25,402 bases of DNA from a virus, in IMG/VR virus record IMGVR_UViG_3300046009_006830, positions 1 through 25,402 of that record; one strand, given 5' to 3'. Both the position numbers and the translations under genes were made by a program. Position 1 is the first letter of the stretch; every line of letters starts with the position of its first letter. Shown piece by piece: positions 1-7,379 of the stretch. The notes beneath the pieces were generated by a model that had not been told where the DNA came from, made no database searches, and saw only the letters and a program-made list of their open reading frames with translations.

Positions 1-96
1 TTGAATTGGTATCAGCCAGGATTGGATACCCCAAGTGATGGAGTTCCTTTACAGCAAACAGATACCCCCCAGGCTAAGTTTTTGCGTGGAGAATAA
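1..96 (+). CDS. C-terminal end of a phage structural protein (5'-truncated)
   Basis: An open frame enters from the left edge and stops with TAA at 94-96, giving 31 residues that end in AKFLRGE. The tail is rich in Gly, Pro, Gln and Thr. No domain can be recognised from so short a piece. A structural role (baseplate, neck or tail) is inferred only because the next genes on the same strand are virion proteins. The gap to the next start is 17 nt, so it is probably co-transcribed with them. Confidence 0.55.
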   Translation: MNWYQPGLDTPSDGVPLQQTDTPQAKFLRGE

Positions 97-113
97 CAGG
101 TAAATAATAAATC

Positions 114-269
114 ATGACAAAGTTAGAGCCCACCAAAATTTTGGAAAAAACTGACGAAACTACCGCAGTTGCCAAACGTCCCAATGAAAACGGACAAATC
201 TTAGTAGATGGAGTGATCAAAATTTTTGATCCTGATACCCAAGAAGTGTTTGTGGAGGTGCGTACATGA
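114..269 (+). CDS. Small phage protein (51 aa) sharing a motif with the next gene
   Basis: The frame runs from ATG 114 to TGA 267-269 and overlaps the next gene by ATGA. Its C-terminal third (GVIKIFDPDTQEVFVE) closely matches residues 10-25 of the following protein (GMLKIFDPTTGEVFVD). The N-terminal half is hydrophilic, with Lys, Glu and Thr. In T4-like marine phages this kind of 'I.DP.T.EV..D' segment opens structural proteins of the family encoded next door. This gene may therefore be a stand-alone copy of the segment or the remnant of a tandem duplication. No signal peptide or membrane segment is visible. The function is unknown. Confidence 0.6.
   Translation: MTKLEPTKILEKTDETTAVAKRPNENGQILVDGVIKIFDPDTQEVFVEVRT
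210..256. repeat. Direct repeat copy 1 (47 bp, imperfect)
   Basis: This 47-bp stretch matches 293-339 without gaps, with 35 identical bases by eye. Both copies are read in frame as the IKIFDP.T.EVFV segment of two adjacent genes, which suggests a local duplication kept under protein-level selection. Confidence 0.7.
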
Positions 270-868
270 TTCATGCACCTTCAAATATCATAGGAATGTT
301 AAAAATCTTTGATCCCACCACTGGTGAAGTGTTTGTGGATAAAAAGAATGCCATTCATTATGAAAACATAAGTTGGGCAATGGCCCATACTTTAGCAGAT
401 AGGCCAGTTGGCGCTATATATTCCATGGCGTTTGGAAACGGTGGTAGCTCAGTTGATCCAACTGGAATAATCACTTATCTACCGCCTAACACTGTGGGTC
501 AAAATGCTAACTTGTACAATCAAACTTATTCTAAAGTTGTAAATGATAATGAAGCAACCAACACAGACACTGCCAACAACTTTATGACGGTCACACATAT
601 TACTGGAAAAGTATACAGCGATATCATTGTTACCTGTTTGCTTGATTATGGTGAGCCTAGTGGTCAACAGGCATTTGACAATGCCACAGATTATAATGGT
701 GAATTTGTATTTGATGAACTTGGACTCAAGTGCTGGAATGGCAGCGCAGCTGATCTGCGTTTAATTACACATGTAATTTTCCACCCCGTGCAAAAAAGTT
801 TAAACAGACAAATACAAATTGATTATACATTGAGAATTCAAGCTTTAACCAATCTCAGTGCAGCATAA
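266..868 (+). CDS. Phage virion structural protein (200 aa)
   Basis: The start at ATG 266 overlaps the previous stop (ATGA). The order of motifs is a 'KIFDPTTGEVFVDKKNAIH' opening (residues 13-31), a 'MAFGNGGSSVDPTG' segment (about 54-67), and a beta-rich remainder with FVFDELGLKCW near 148-158. From memory, T4-like cyanophages and pelagiphages have structural proteins with the same pattern of a DP.T.EV..DK.N.IH opening followed by AFGNGG, usually annotated as virion or baseplate-associated. The exact place in the particle is not known. No catalytic motif is seen. The stop codon lies within a candidate late promoter for the next gene. Confidence 0.7.
   Translation: MIHAPSNIIGMLKIFDPTTGEVFVDKKNAIHYENISWAMAHTLADRPVGAIYSMAFGNGGSSVDPTGIITYLPPNTVGQNANLYNQTYSKVVNDNEATNTDTANNFMTVTHITGKVYSDIIVTCLLDYGEPSGQQAFDNATDYNGEFVFDELGLKCWNGSAADLRLITHVIFHPVQKSLNRQIQIDYTLRIQALTNLSAA
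293..339. repeat. Direct repeat copy 2 (47 bp, imperfect)
   Basis: This is the partner of 210-256. It encodes the GMLKIFDPTTGEVFVD segment near the N-terminus of the 200-residue structural protein. Confidence 0.7.
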
Positions 869-871
869 ATA
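864..871 (+). promoter_or_regulatory. Candidate T4-type late promoter (CATAAATA)
   Basis: CATAAATA fits the NATAAATA late promoter consensus reported for T4-like phages. It overlaps the stop codon at 866-868 and lies 43 nt before the fibre gene start. The match is short, so chance cannot be excluded, but a second match follows at 888-895. Confidence 0.45.
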
Positions 872-887
872 GCAGTAGTTTATGACA

Positions 888-895
888 AATAAATA
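888..895 (+). promoter_or_regulatory. Candidate T4-type late promoter (AATAAATA)
   Basis: AATAAATA is a full NATAAATA match in the 46-nt gap before the gene at 915. With T4 late spacing, transcription would start near 901, leaving a short leader that holds an AAGG (901-904) ahead of the ATG. This is one of the few intergenic gaps in the window, which favours a real late promoter for a structural gene. Confidence 0.5.
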
Positions 896-914
896 ATGTA
901 AAGGTTACAAATAC

Positions 915-2318
915 ATGGCTTATCAGATTAACTTAACAAACGGCACTCCATTTGCTACCATTGCTGATGGTACAATTGACCAAAGCAGTAGCATGACGCT
1001 GGTAGGTAAAAACTACCCAGGTTATGGAGCGTTTTTAGATACCAACTTTATTCACTTGCTTGAAAATTCAGCTTGTGCTCAAACCGCAGGAGGTGCTCCT
1101 ACTGCGATCACAAATGCTCTGGTTGGTCAGCTTTGGTTCAACACCACTACCAAAACACTTACAGTATGGAGTGGAGTGGCCTGGAAAGGATTAGGCGGTG
1201 CAACAGCAGCAGCGCCACCAGGACCAACTGTGAACAACATTGGTGATTTATGGTATGATACTGTAAATCAACAGTTAAATGTTTGGACCGGCACTGCTTT
1301 TATTTTGGTTGGTCCACAGTTTACAAGCGCGACTGGTATTACAGGTGCTATTCCTACACTAATCACAGACAACCTTGGTGTTTCACACACTGTGATTCAA
1401 CTTACCACAGCCAACGCAGTGGTAGGTATTGTAAGCAAAGATAGTGCATTCACACCAGGCGGTGCAGGAGTAGCAGGCTTTGCTAACGTGCGTCCAGGTA
1501 TTACACTGGCCAACTCTATCAGTGGCGTAACACAAGCGTTCTGGGGTTTGGCAAACAATTCTTCGGCACTAAATGGGTTGGCAAGCACAGATTTTGTACG
1601 CAACAGCGGTGTTGCACAAACCATGGCAGTCCCTTTAACTATTAACAGTGACACAGGTTTAACCGTGGGTAGCAACAGCGACCTGAGAGTAAGTGTAAAC
1701 AGCGGGATAGTTACATTTCAAAACCAAACGCAAGATGCAAACATTGTTTTTAGAGTCAATCAGGGTGGCACAGCAACCACAGTAATGACACTTGATGGCG
1801 CAAATGCTGCTGTTTCATTTAATAATTTCACTGTAAGTCAAATTGGTAAGTCTGGAGCTAACGCTGTTGGTAACATTGGTAGCAGCGTAAATTATTTTAA
1901 CCGCGTGTTTGCAACAGCAACCACAGCTCTGTACGCTGACGTTGCAGAAAGATTTGAAGCTGATGAAGTTCTTGAGGCCGGCACTGTTGTTGAAATTGGC
2001 GGACCAAAAGAAATTACCAAAGTTGTTAATGAATTAAGTGATAATGTGTTTGGCGTCATTAGTACCCAGCCCGCATTTACAATGAATGGCGGAGCAGGGG
2101 AAGACGATACACATCCACCTGTGGCAATGACAGGTCGTGTGCCCGTTAAAGTTATAGGCCAGGTGTTTAAAGGCGATCGCCTTGTGAGCGCAGGCAACGG
2201 TTTGGCAAGAGCAGCCAAACCAGGCGAAGCAACATCATTTAACACCATTGGTCGAAGTTTAGAACACAAAACAGACATGGTTCAAGGCAAAGTTGAAGCA
2301 ATTGTTACCATCAAGTAA
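915..2318 (+). CDS. Tail-fibre-like structural protein with C-terminal peptidase-G2-like domain
   Basis: The 467-residue protein opens with MAYQINLTNGT...IDQSSSMTLVGKNYPGYG, a start I recognise from structural proteins of T4-like marine phages. Two copies of a 'G.LW(F/Y).T....L.VW.G.A' repeat lie at about 71-90 and 110-129; such repeats are common in fibre and adhesin proteins. The middle is Gly/Ala/Thr/Asn-rich and probably beta-structured. From about 325 (YFNRVFATATTALYADVAER) to the end it resembles the peptidase G2 / intramolecular-chaperone type domain of phage appendage proteins, with an ADVAERFEAD...GTVVEIGG...GRVPVKVIGQV pattern. Self-cleavage is possible but no catalytic residue can be assigned by eye. 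It is a likely host-recognition protein. Confidence 0.75.
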   Translation: MAYQINLTNGTPFATIADGTIDQSSSMTLVGKNYPGYGAFLDTNFIHLLENSACAQTAGGAPTAITNALVGQLWFNTTTKTLTVWSGVAWKGLGGATAAAPPGPTVNNIGDLWYDTVNQQLNVWTGTAFILVGPQFTSATGITGAIPTLITDNLGVSHTVIQLTTANAVVGIVSKDSAFTPGGAGVAGFANVRPGITLANSISGVTQAFWGLANNSSALNGLASTDFVRNSGVAQTMAVPLTINSDTGLTVGSNSDLRVSVNSGIVTFQNQTQDANIVFRVNQGGTATTVMTLDGANAAVSFNNFTVSQIGKSGANAVGNIGSSVNYFNRVFATATTALYADVAERFEADEVLEAGTVVEIGGPKEITKVVNELSDNVFGVISTQPAFTMNGGAGEDDTHPPVAMTGRVPVKVIGQVFKGDRLVSAGNGLARAAKPGEATSFNTIGRSLEHKTDMVQGKVEAIVTIK

Positions 2319-2327
2319 GGAAGTAAT

Positions 2328-3326
2328 ATGACATATACATCCGGTAGTTTAATTGAAGCCACAGACTATAATGGTTTCGTTAACACAAGCAGCAACAACA
2401 TAAACAAAGTGTGGAGCACTGGAACTGCTGATTTTGGATATGGTGAGCCTGCCATACCCACAGTGGCGGCTGCTGATACTGTAACTGCTGTGCAATGGGC
2501 TAATTTAGTCAACAAGTTATCTTCGTTGGGTAGCCATACCAATACCACAATAACATCAAGAACTGCACCTGTTGCAGGTAACACCATCAGTATTCTAGCA
2601 AACGTTGCTACAGATATAAACAACATTACCAATAATAGAGGAAATGCTGTAGGCAGCGGCACTACCTCAACCACATGGACTGGGACCACAGCAAAAACAA
2701 CTGGTACAGGGTCTGGTGGTTCAGCATGGACAATAACCTGGACTCATGTAGTAACCTTTGGCAGTGCTGATGCGGCAAGATACTTTTGGAACGCCGGCGG
2801 TCTTGTGCGTATAGACATGAGCAAGACTTCCACAGGTACTGACACGGATCCAGACTGGAATACATTTGTAGGCACAGTTGGTACATTTTTTGTGAGCGGA
2901 AGAGTCAACAGTAGCTCACAGACCATAGCTGGCACTAGCTATACTGGTTTTACTCGTAGTGGAGGATCAGGCACACCAAGCCCAAATCTAACAACCACAG
3001 GATGGTATTCACTTACTCCAGGTGCTGCTGCTACCACAATGATGACATTAACAAACACAGCCAGTCCTTATACCTCAGATACAATTTCAATCATAGCCGC
3101 TGTGAATGGTGGTTCTACTGCATTGACACTGACAACAACATGGTCATCGGCTACAGCTGGTGGTGATGGGCAAAATAGAACCATTAGCGGCGGCACAACC
3201 ACTGGCAGTCCTTTTACCGCTTTTGGTACCGCACCTGCTGTTTTGGTAAGGTTCATTCCACCTAGCACAACCTTTTTGCCAACTGGTTCTTGGGGCACTC
3301 CAACCGTTAGCGCATCAGTGGTTTAA
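2328..3326 (+). CDS. Phage tail/virion structural protein (Gly/Thr/Ser-rich, 332 aa)
   Basis: The start is ATG 2328, 9 nt after the fibre gene, with an AAGGAAG ribosome site just upstream. The N-terminal 80 residues (YNGFVNTSSNNINKVWSTG, then FGYGEPAIP.V and VQWANLVNKLSSLGSHT) match a pattern I recall from virion proteins of marine T4-like phages. The rest is low in charge and rich in Thr, Ser and Gly, with AARYFWNAGGLVRIDMS in the middle, which suggests a long beta-structured domain. No enzyme motif is seen. It is followed directly by a terminator, so it closes the structural operon. It could be a second fibre or a baseplate decoration protein. Confidence 0.7.
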   Translation: MTYTSGSLIEATDYNGFVNTSSNNINKVWSTGTADFGYGEPAIPTVAAADTVTAVQWANLVNKLSSLGSHTNTTITSRTAPVAGNTISILANVATDINNITNNRGNAVGSGTTSTTWTGTTAKTTGTGSGGSAWTITWTHVVTFGSADAARYFWNAGGLVRIDMSKTSTGTDTDPDWNTFVGTVGTFFVSGRVNSSSQTIAGTSYTGFTRSGGSGTPSPNLTTTGWYSLTPGAAATTMMTLTNTASPYTSDTISIIAAVNGGSTALTLTTTWSSATAGGDGQNRTISGGTTTGSPFTAFGTAPAVLVRFIPPSTTFLPTGSWGTPTVSASVV

Positions 3327-3343
3327 ACAAAAACAAATGAAAA

Positions 3344-3363
3344 AAAGGGCCGCAAGGCCCTTT
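3344..3363 (+). terminator. Intrinsic terminator after the structural genes
   Basis: AAAGGGCC and GGCCCTTT form a perfect 8-bp stem with a GCAA tetraloop (3352-3355), preceded by an A-run and followed by a T-rich stretch (TTTACTTCTTT). It ends 33 nt before the next start codon and separates the virion genes from the accessory operon. Confidence 0.85.
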
Positions 3364-3389
3364 ACTTCTTTGCAAGCTTCGTTTATAAT
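3361..3389 (+). promoter_or_regulatory. Sigma70-like promoter for the accessory operon
   Basis: TATAAT at 3384-3389 is a perfect -10 box. TTTACT at 3361-3366 is a 4-of-6 match to the -35 box at the ideal 17-nt spacing. The -35 box overlaps the terminator's T-rich tail. The expected start site falls at about 3395-3397, on the ATG of the next gene, so the message may be leaderless. TATAATTT could also be a variant late promoter. Confidence 0.6.
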
Positions 3390-3395
3390 TTAAAC

Positions 3396-3710
3396 ATGGA
3401 CACTGACCAACTTATAAAATTATCTCGAGCTCGCTTTGATCACGAAAACGCACGTAGAGTGTTAAAAGAAAAATATCAAGCCAAAATGCTATTTGCTTAC
3501 CGCGAAGGCATGTGGCGTGCCGGTCCAGAATTACTTTCATTACTGGACTTCTGTGACAAACGCGATAGCGCAGAAATCGTGATTTTGGATCTATACGAAA
3601 CACCAATAAAAGTAAACTGCAAAGAATTATGGAATCTAGCGGCAGCTTGTTGGCAAGAACAAATGAATGCTTGGTTGATTGAATTTGAAAACCTACGCCA
3701 ACAAAGATGA
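3396..3710 (+). CDS. Conserved phage protein of unknown function (104 aa)
   Basis: This charged, probably helical small protein opens MDTDQLIKLSRARFDHENARR and has a REGMWRAGPELLSLLDFC segment near 36-53. I recognise this pattern from uncharacterised proteins of T4-like cyanophages, but no function is known to me. No membrane segment, zinc site or nuclease motif is visible. ATG 3396 has no Shine-Dalgarno sequence because the -10 box lies only 6 nt upstream; the next in-frame ATG is at residue 31 and would remove the conserved opening. It is the first gene of the long accessory operon and overlaps the next gene by ATGA. Confidence 0.7.
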   Translation: MDTDQLIKLSRARFDHENARRVLKEKYQAKMLFAYREGMWRAGPELLSLLDFCDKRDSAEIVILDLYETPIKVNCKELWNLAAACWQEQMNAWLIEFENLRQQR

Positions 3711-4510
3711 GTACCGGCGCACTTATTTTTGCATTCAACAATGAAAAAATTGACTACGTCAAAATAGCCGCATGGAACGCAGCTCGTATTCAAAAATTTT
3801 TAGAAATACCAGTGGCTGTGGTAACTGATTGTCAGGATGCCAACAAACTGGAAATATTTGACAAAGTAATTTACGCTGATGCACAAGCAGGAGGTACTAG
3901 ATATTTTGATGATATCAAAGACACTGTGACATGGCACAACGCCACAAGAGTAGACGCTTTGTCTTTGACACCATGGGAAAATACTCTGGTGGTTGATGCT
4001 GATTACATAGTCAACAGTGTAAGCTTAAAGCATATATTCACACTGCCGCAAGACTTTTTGTGTTATAAAAATGCCTATGATATATGTGGCAAAAACGATT
4101 TCGCAGGCATGAACAATTTTGGAAGACATAAATTTCCCATGCACTGGGCAACAGTGATGTGGTTCAAAAAAAGTCAAGTATCAGAGTATATTTTTGATTG
4201 TATGCAAATGGTACGCAGTAACTATTCTCATTATCGCAACATCTATGGATTCAGTGAAACTAACTACCGCAATGATTACGCACTGTCAATAGCGTTGAGT
4301 TTGATCAACGGTCACACACAAAAGATAGATTATATCTTGGGAAGCATGCCAACAGTGTTGCCAGAAGATTCAATAACCTTGGATGGCAGCGAATACAAAG
4401 TTGACTACACGGTTGATGGCAAACCAAAATATATCAAATTTTCCAATATAGACGTACACATCATGGGAAAAAGTTATCTGGAAAAAATAATTGAAAACGA
4501 TATCCGCTGA
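3707..4510 (+). CDS. GT-A-like glycosyltransferase (267 aa)
   Basis: The protein opens with a strand and Asn-rich turn (GALIFAFNN), continues with an 'IPVAVVTDC' strand at 34-42, and has a DxD-type motif in TLVVDADYIV (DAD at 97-99). This order fits a GT-A fold nucleotide-sugar-dependent transferase of GT8-like type; the aspartates would hold a metal and the sugar nucleotide. Donor and acceptor cannot be read from the sequence. The next protein looks like a distant paralogue, with a similar segment ending in KLEADMF. It is cytoplasmic, with no signal or membrane segment. The assignment rests on motif and predicted fold only. Confidence 0.6.
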   Translation: MSTGALIFAFNNEKIDYVKIAAWNAARIQKFLEIPVAVVTDCQDANKLEIFDKVIYADAQAGGTRYFDDIKDTVTWHNATRVDALSLTPWENTLVVDADYIVNSVSLKHIFTLPQDFLCYKNAYDICGKNDFAGMNNFGRHKFPMHWATVMWFKKSQVSEYIFDCMQMVRSNYSHYRNIYGFSETNYRNDYALSIALSLINGHTQKIDYILGSMPTVLPEDSITLDGSEYKVDYTVDGKPKYIKFSNIDVHIMGKSYLEKIIENDIR

Positions 4511-5231
4511 GCGAGGTTACATAATTCCAGCTATCGGGCAACAGTATGTAGACTGTGCTGAATACCTACGTAAAAGTATTCTAAAATGGAACACAAGAGC
4601 CAATGTTGTTGTACTCACCAAAGACATGTTGCCTTTTGGCGATCAAGGAGGTTTTGCCAACGACTGGCAAGTGTTTTATGCCAGCCCATTTAAACAAACA
4701 ATCAAGTTAGAGGCAGACATGTTTGCCGCTAGCTCTATTGACCACTATTGGAATATATTCCAACACAAAGATGTAGTTGTCAGTGTTGGGGCGAGAGATT
4801 TCTATGATAAACCTGTGACTGCAAGACATTACAGGAGATTTATTGATCAAAATAGTTTGCCAGATGTTTATAATGCAATCACTTATTGGCGGTTATCAGA
4901 AACTGCAAAAACTTTCTTTGACACAGTGAAAGCTATTTTTCAAAACTGGTCTGAATTCAAAAAGTTGGTAAAGTACGCCGAAGACTCACCTAGCACTGAT
5001 TTTGTTTATGCAATGGCTGCACAAATACTAGGGCCAGAGCGTGTAACACTGCCGCCTGGTATTGGACCAACCATAGTGCATATGAAGCGTTATTGTGTAC
5101 CAATTGAAACCGAGGATTGGACACGTGAATTGATATGGGAACACACTGATCCTGGACTTCGTATACACACCATGGCACAATGGGGACTGGTGCATTATCA
5201 TATCAAGGAGTGGGTCAATGAATGCAGATGA
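4491..5231 (+). CDS. GT-A-like glycosyltransferase paralogue (about 246 aa; start uncertain)
   Basis: The frame opens directly after a TAA at 4488-4490, and the first usable start is TTG 4491. There is no good ribosome site before it. A GAGG at 4513-4516 precedes in-frame ATA/ATT codons (4521-4526), so a non-standard start there is possible. Residues 1-80 give GYIIPAIGQQYVDCAEYLRK, then a VVVLTKDMLPF strand, then SPFKQTIKLEADMF, where EAD (74-76) takes the place of the DxD motif. The rest holds Trp/Tyr-rich helices. It appears to be a divergent relative of the upstream transferase. Whether the Glu-for-Asp change affects metal binding is unknown. Confidence 0.55.
   Translation: MKTISAERGYIIPAIGQQYVDCAEYLRKSILKWNTRANVVVLTKDMLPFGDQGGFANDWQVFYASPFKQTIKLEADMFAASSIDHYWNIFQHKDVVVSVGARDFYDKPVTARHYRRFIDQNSLPDVYNAITYWRLSETAKTFFDTVKAIFQNWSEFKKLVKYAEDSPSTDFVYAMAAQILGPERVTLPPGIGPTIVHMKRYCVPIETEDWTRELIWEHTDPGLRIHTMAQWGLVHYHIKEWVNECR
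5205..5210 (+). promoter_or_regulatory. Strong ribosome-binding site (AAGGAG)
   Basis: AAGGAG lies 7 nt before ATG 5218, inside the end of the preceding gene. It is one of the clearest Shine-Dalgarno sequences in the accessory operon and fixes the start of the next gene. Confidence 0.75.
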
Positions 5232-5553
5232 GTTTTGGAAAATTCTACACAGCATGCCCGAACCCGGACCGGTGTTCTGGCGTCTATATTATCATGATGA
5301 TGGAAGCTTAATATGCTACAGCATGGAAGATCTTCCACATAACTACATAGAAATTGATGCAGAATTATATCATCGAGGACCTTTAAACGTAAGAGTTGTA
5401 GACGGAGGCATTAGATATATTCATCAAGGATCGTCCCGAAAACTCATTCCAGGCGTTACCGGAACATCATGCGATCCCAGAGATGTTAGTGTGGTTGTAA
5501 ACAAAGAACCAAATATAAAATGGGCAATGAAAAATTATGAGCGATATAGTTGA
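5218..5553 (+). CDS. Conserved phage protein of unknown function (111 aa)
   Basis: The start is set by a strong AAGGAG. The motifs are FWRLYYHDDGSLICYSMEDL (about 21-40), a YIEIDAE strand, and a C-terminal CDPRDVSVVV segment. I recognise this arrangement (YYHDDG..ICYSMEDLP.NYIEID) from uncharacterised proteins of T4-like marine phages. It looks like a small alpha/beta domain. No catalytic motif is evident. It overlaps both neighbours (14 nt before, 17 nt after) and sits between glycosyltransferase genes, so a link to glycan work is possible but unproven. Confidence 0.7.
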   Translation: MNADEFWKILHSMPEPGPVFWRLYYHDDGSLICYSMEDLPHNYIEIDAELYHRGPLNVRVVDGGIRYIHQGSSRKLIPGVTGTSCDPRDVSVVVNKEPNIKWAMKNYERYS

Positions 5554-6442
5554 TATAGCAGATTTAGATTGTATATTTTTGACCTATGATGAACCTAATG
5601 CTGAGGAAAATTGGGTCCGTGTTCGGAACATGGTGCCCTGGGCACGACGAGTGGATGGTGTTACAGGGTCTGACGCTGCTCACAAAGCAGCAGCGATGGC
5701 GTCAACCACTGACCGTTTTGTGCTTATTGATGGTGATAACATTCCTGACGCTGAGTTTTTTAACCAACAGCTTGTTTTAGATAACACTAATCGCGATTGC
5801 GTATTTCGCTGGCGGGCCCGTAATAACATTAATGGATTGATGTATGGCAACGGTGGTATAAGTTGTTGGACTAAAGAATTTGCTTTAAACATGCGAACGC
5901 ATGAAGCCAGTGATGGGTCAGACGAAACTGCGGTGGAATTTTGTTTTCATCCACGCTATTGGGCCATGCATGATTGTTACTCAACAACTTATATCAACGC
6001 CACTGACTTTCAGGCCTGGCGTGCAGGCTTCCGTGAGGGTGTTAAAATGTGTTTGGATCGCGGCCGACGCCCAAGTCTTTCTGAATTCAAAACTCGAATG
6101 GCACAGCGTAACCTGGACAATTTGACAATTTGGCACAATATAGGACAAGACATAGAAAATGGTGCGTGGGCCATAGCCGGGTCAAGACAAGGCACCTATA
6201 TGACTATGTTGACAAATTGGGAGTATCAAAAAGTACAAGATTTCAATGAACTATCAAATCTTTGGAAGACGGTAAAAAACAGTTATCCTGACTTGGTTGC
6301 AAACACGGTCGCGGGGGATTTGCAAACGCAGTTGGGATTACCAATAGCTAATTTCCAAGCTGACGAAAGCAAGTTTTTCAAGCATCATATTTTTAAAAAT
6401 TGGAAAAATGTTGGTATAATGACACGAGAAGGTCATGACTAA
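5537..6442 (+). CDS. GT-A-like glycosyltransferase with DGD motif (301 aa)
   Basis: The order is DCIFLTYDEPNAEENW (11-26), RVDGVTG (38-44), then FVLIDGDNIPD (61-71), a classic DxD motif (DGD 65-67) for metal and nucleotide-sugar binding. After this come WRARNNINGLMYGNGGIS and a C-terminal helical part with FQAWRAGFREGVKM. The same layout returns in residues 318-538 of the protein at 22604-24220, where the DGDN is replaced. The family appears as glycosyltransferases or hypothetical proteins in cyanophages (recalled, not searched). It is soluble, and donor and acceptor are unknown. It overlaps the next gene by 8 nt. Confidence 0.65.
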   Translation: MSDIVDIADLDCIFLTYDEPNAEENWVRVRNMVPWARRVDGVTGSDAAHKAAAMASTTDRFVLIDGDNIPDAEFFNQQLVLDNTNRDCVFRWRARNNINGLMYGNGGISCWTKEFALNMRTHEASDGSDETAVEFCFHPRYWAMHDCYSTTYINATDFQAWRAGFREGVKMCLDRGRRPSLSEFKTRMAQRNLDNLTIWHNIGQDIENGAWAIAGSRQGTYMTMLTNWEYQKVQDFNELSNLWKTVKNSYPDLVANTVAGDLQTQLGLPIANFQADESKFFKHHIFKNWKNVGIMTREGHD

Positions 6443-7379
6443 AAAAATCACCGTTATAAACAGCGATAGCAAAATTTGGAATCTAGATGAAGTGGTTTGG
6501 CAACTAGCTTCATCCACCGAAGAACTTTGTGTTGATTTAAACTTTGAAGGTCCTTGTATCAAGAGTTTAGGATTATACGATTTGTTGAGAAAATCAAACG
6601 CCCAAGGTATTACTTTAAAAACTGCAAATGCCTTGGAATTTAATTGGCCCAACATTGACTATTCCCCGCCAATTCAGTTTGTAACTGACGTTACTGCACA
6701 CACTACCAATTTGGCAAAAAATAAAAATTTAAAAAAGTTTGGAATGTTTATAGGTCGCAGTAATATACCAAGATTATTAATTGCGTCTCAAGTGTATAAA
6801 CTTGACTCAATATTTACTTTTCATTATTCTCCTAAAATTGATTTTCATCGCGATAATTTAGGATTAGAACAACTATTAGAACGCTATGGTAAACAGTATT
6901 TTTACGATGCTTGTAACTTAGTAATGGCTTCACCAATTGAATTGGATTCGAGTATATCGTATCCTATAGCAAGAGGTCAACATCTAAACTCACTGTTATT
7001 GGACCAATACAATGATTTTTTTGTTGAGATAGCATGTGAATCATACTTCACCGGCAAAACTTTTTTTCCAACAGAAAAAACCTGGAGAGCAATTACTATG
7101 CGTACTCCATTTATAATACAAGGGCCGCAAAATTATCTTAAAAATTTAAAATTATTAGGTTTTAAAACTTTTGATCGTTGGTGGGACGAAGGCTACAGTG
7201 AAGACCCAGCAGATTATCAACCTTTAGAAATTTTAAAAGTCATCGAATATTTGAATACAAAAACACTTGATGAAATTTACAACATGTACCTGGAAATGCA
7301 TGATATTTTAGAACACAATTATCAAACTTTACAATCATTAAAGACAGAAGATTTTTTTAAGGTAAGACATGGGCAGTGA
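6435..7379 (+). CDS. TEK-family putative glycosyltransferase, copy 1 (314 aa)
   Basis: This is one of four related proteins in the window. The shared pattern is an Arg motif (FIGRSNIPR, 105-113), an acidic position (E202), TEKTWRAI (213-220), PF (225-226), and LGFKTFD (241-247). 'E...TEK(W/F)..(A/P)I...P(F/V)' resembles the GDP-sugar-binding signature of GT10 fucosyltransferases (FE...DYITEK.W.AL...VPV), so a GT-B type transferase is inferred. The N-terminal acceptor-side domain (1-95) is unlike the other copies. AGAAGG lies just ahead of ATG 6435. It is followed by a radical SAM gene, and the same pair is repeated directly downstream. Confidence 0.5.
   Translation: MTKKITVINSDSKIWNLDEVVWQLASSTEELCVDLNFEGPCIKSLGLYDLLRKSNAQGITLKTANALEFNWPNIDYSPPIQFVTDVTAHTTNLAKNKNLKKFGMFIGRSNIPRLLIASQVYKLDSIFTFHYSPKIDFHRDNLGLEQLLERYGKQYFYDACNLVMASPIELDSSISYPIARGQHLNSLLLDQYNDFFVEIACESYFTGKTFFPTEKTWRAITMRTPFIIQGPQNYLKNLKLLGFKTFDRWWDEGYSEDPADYQPLEILKVIEYLNTKTLDEIYNMYLEMHDILEHNYQTLQSLKTEDFFKVRHGQ

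Noticed and set aside
1892-2278. Antisense open frame of 128 codons within the fibre gene
   Set aside because: It lies opposite a well-supported gene, has no ribosome site, and its composition mirrors the sense repeats.
3412-3793. Two antisense frames of about 100 codons across 3412-3793
   Set aside because: They oppose two conserved + strand genes and show no recognisable motif.
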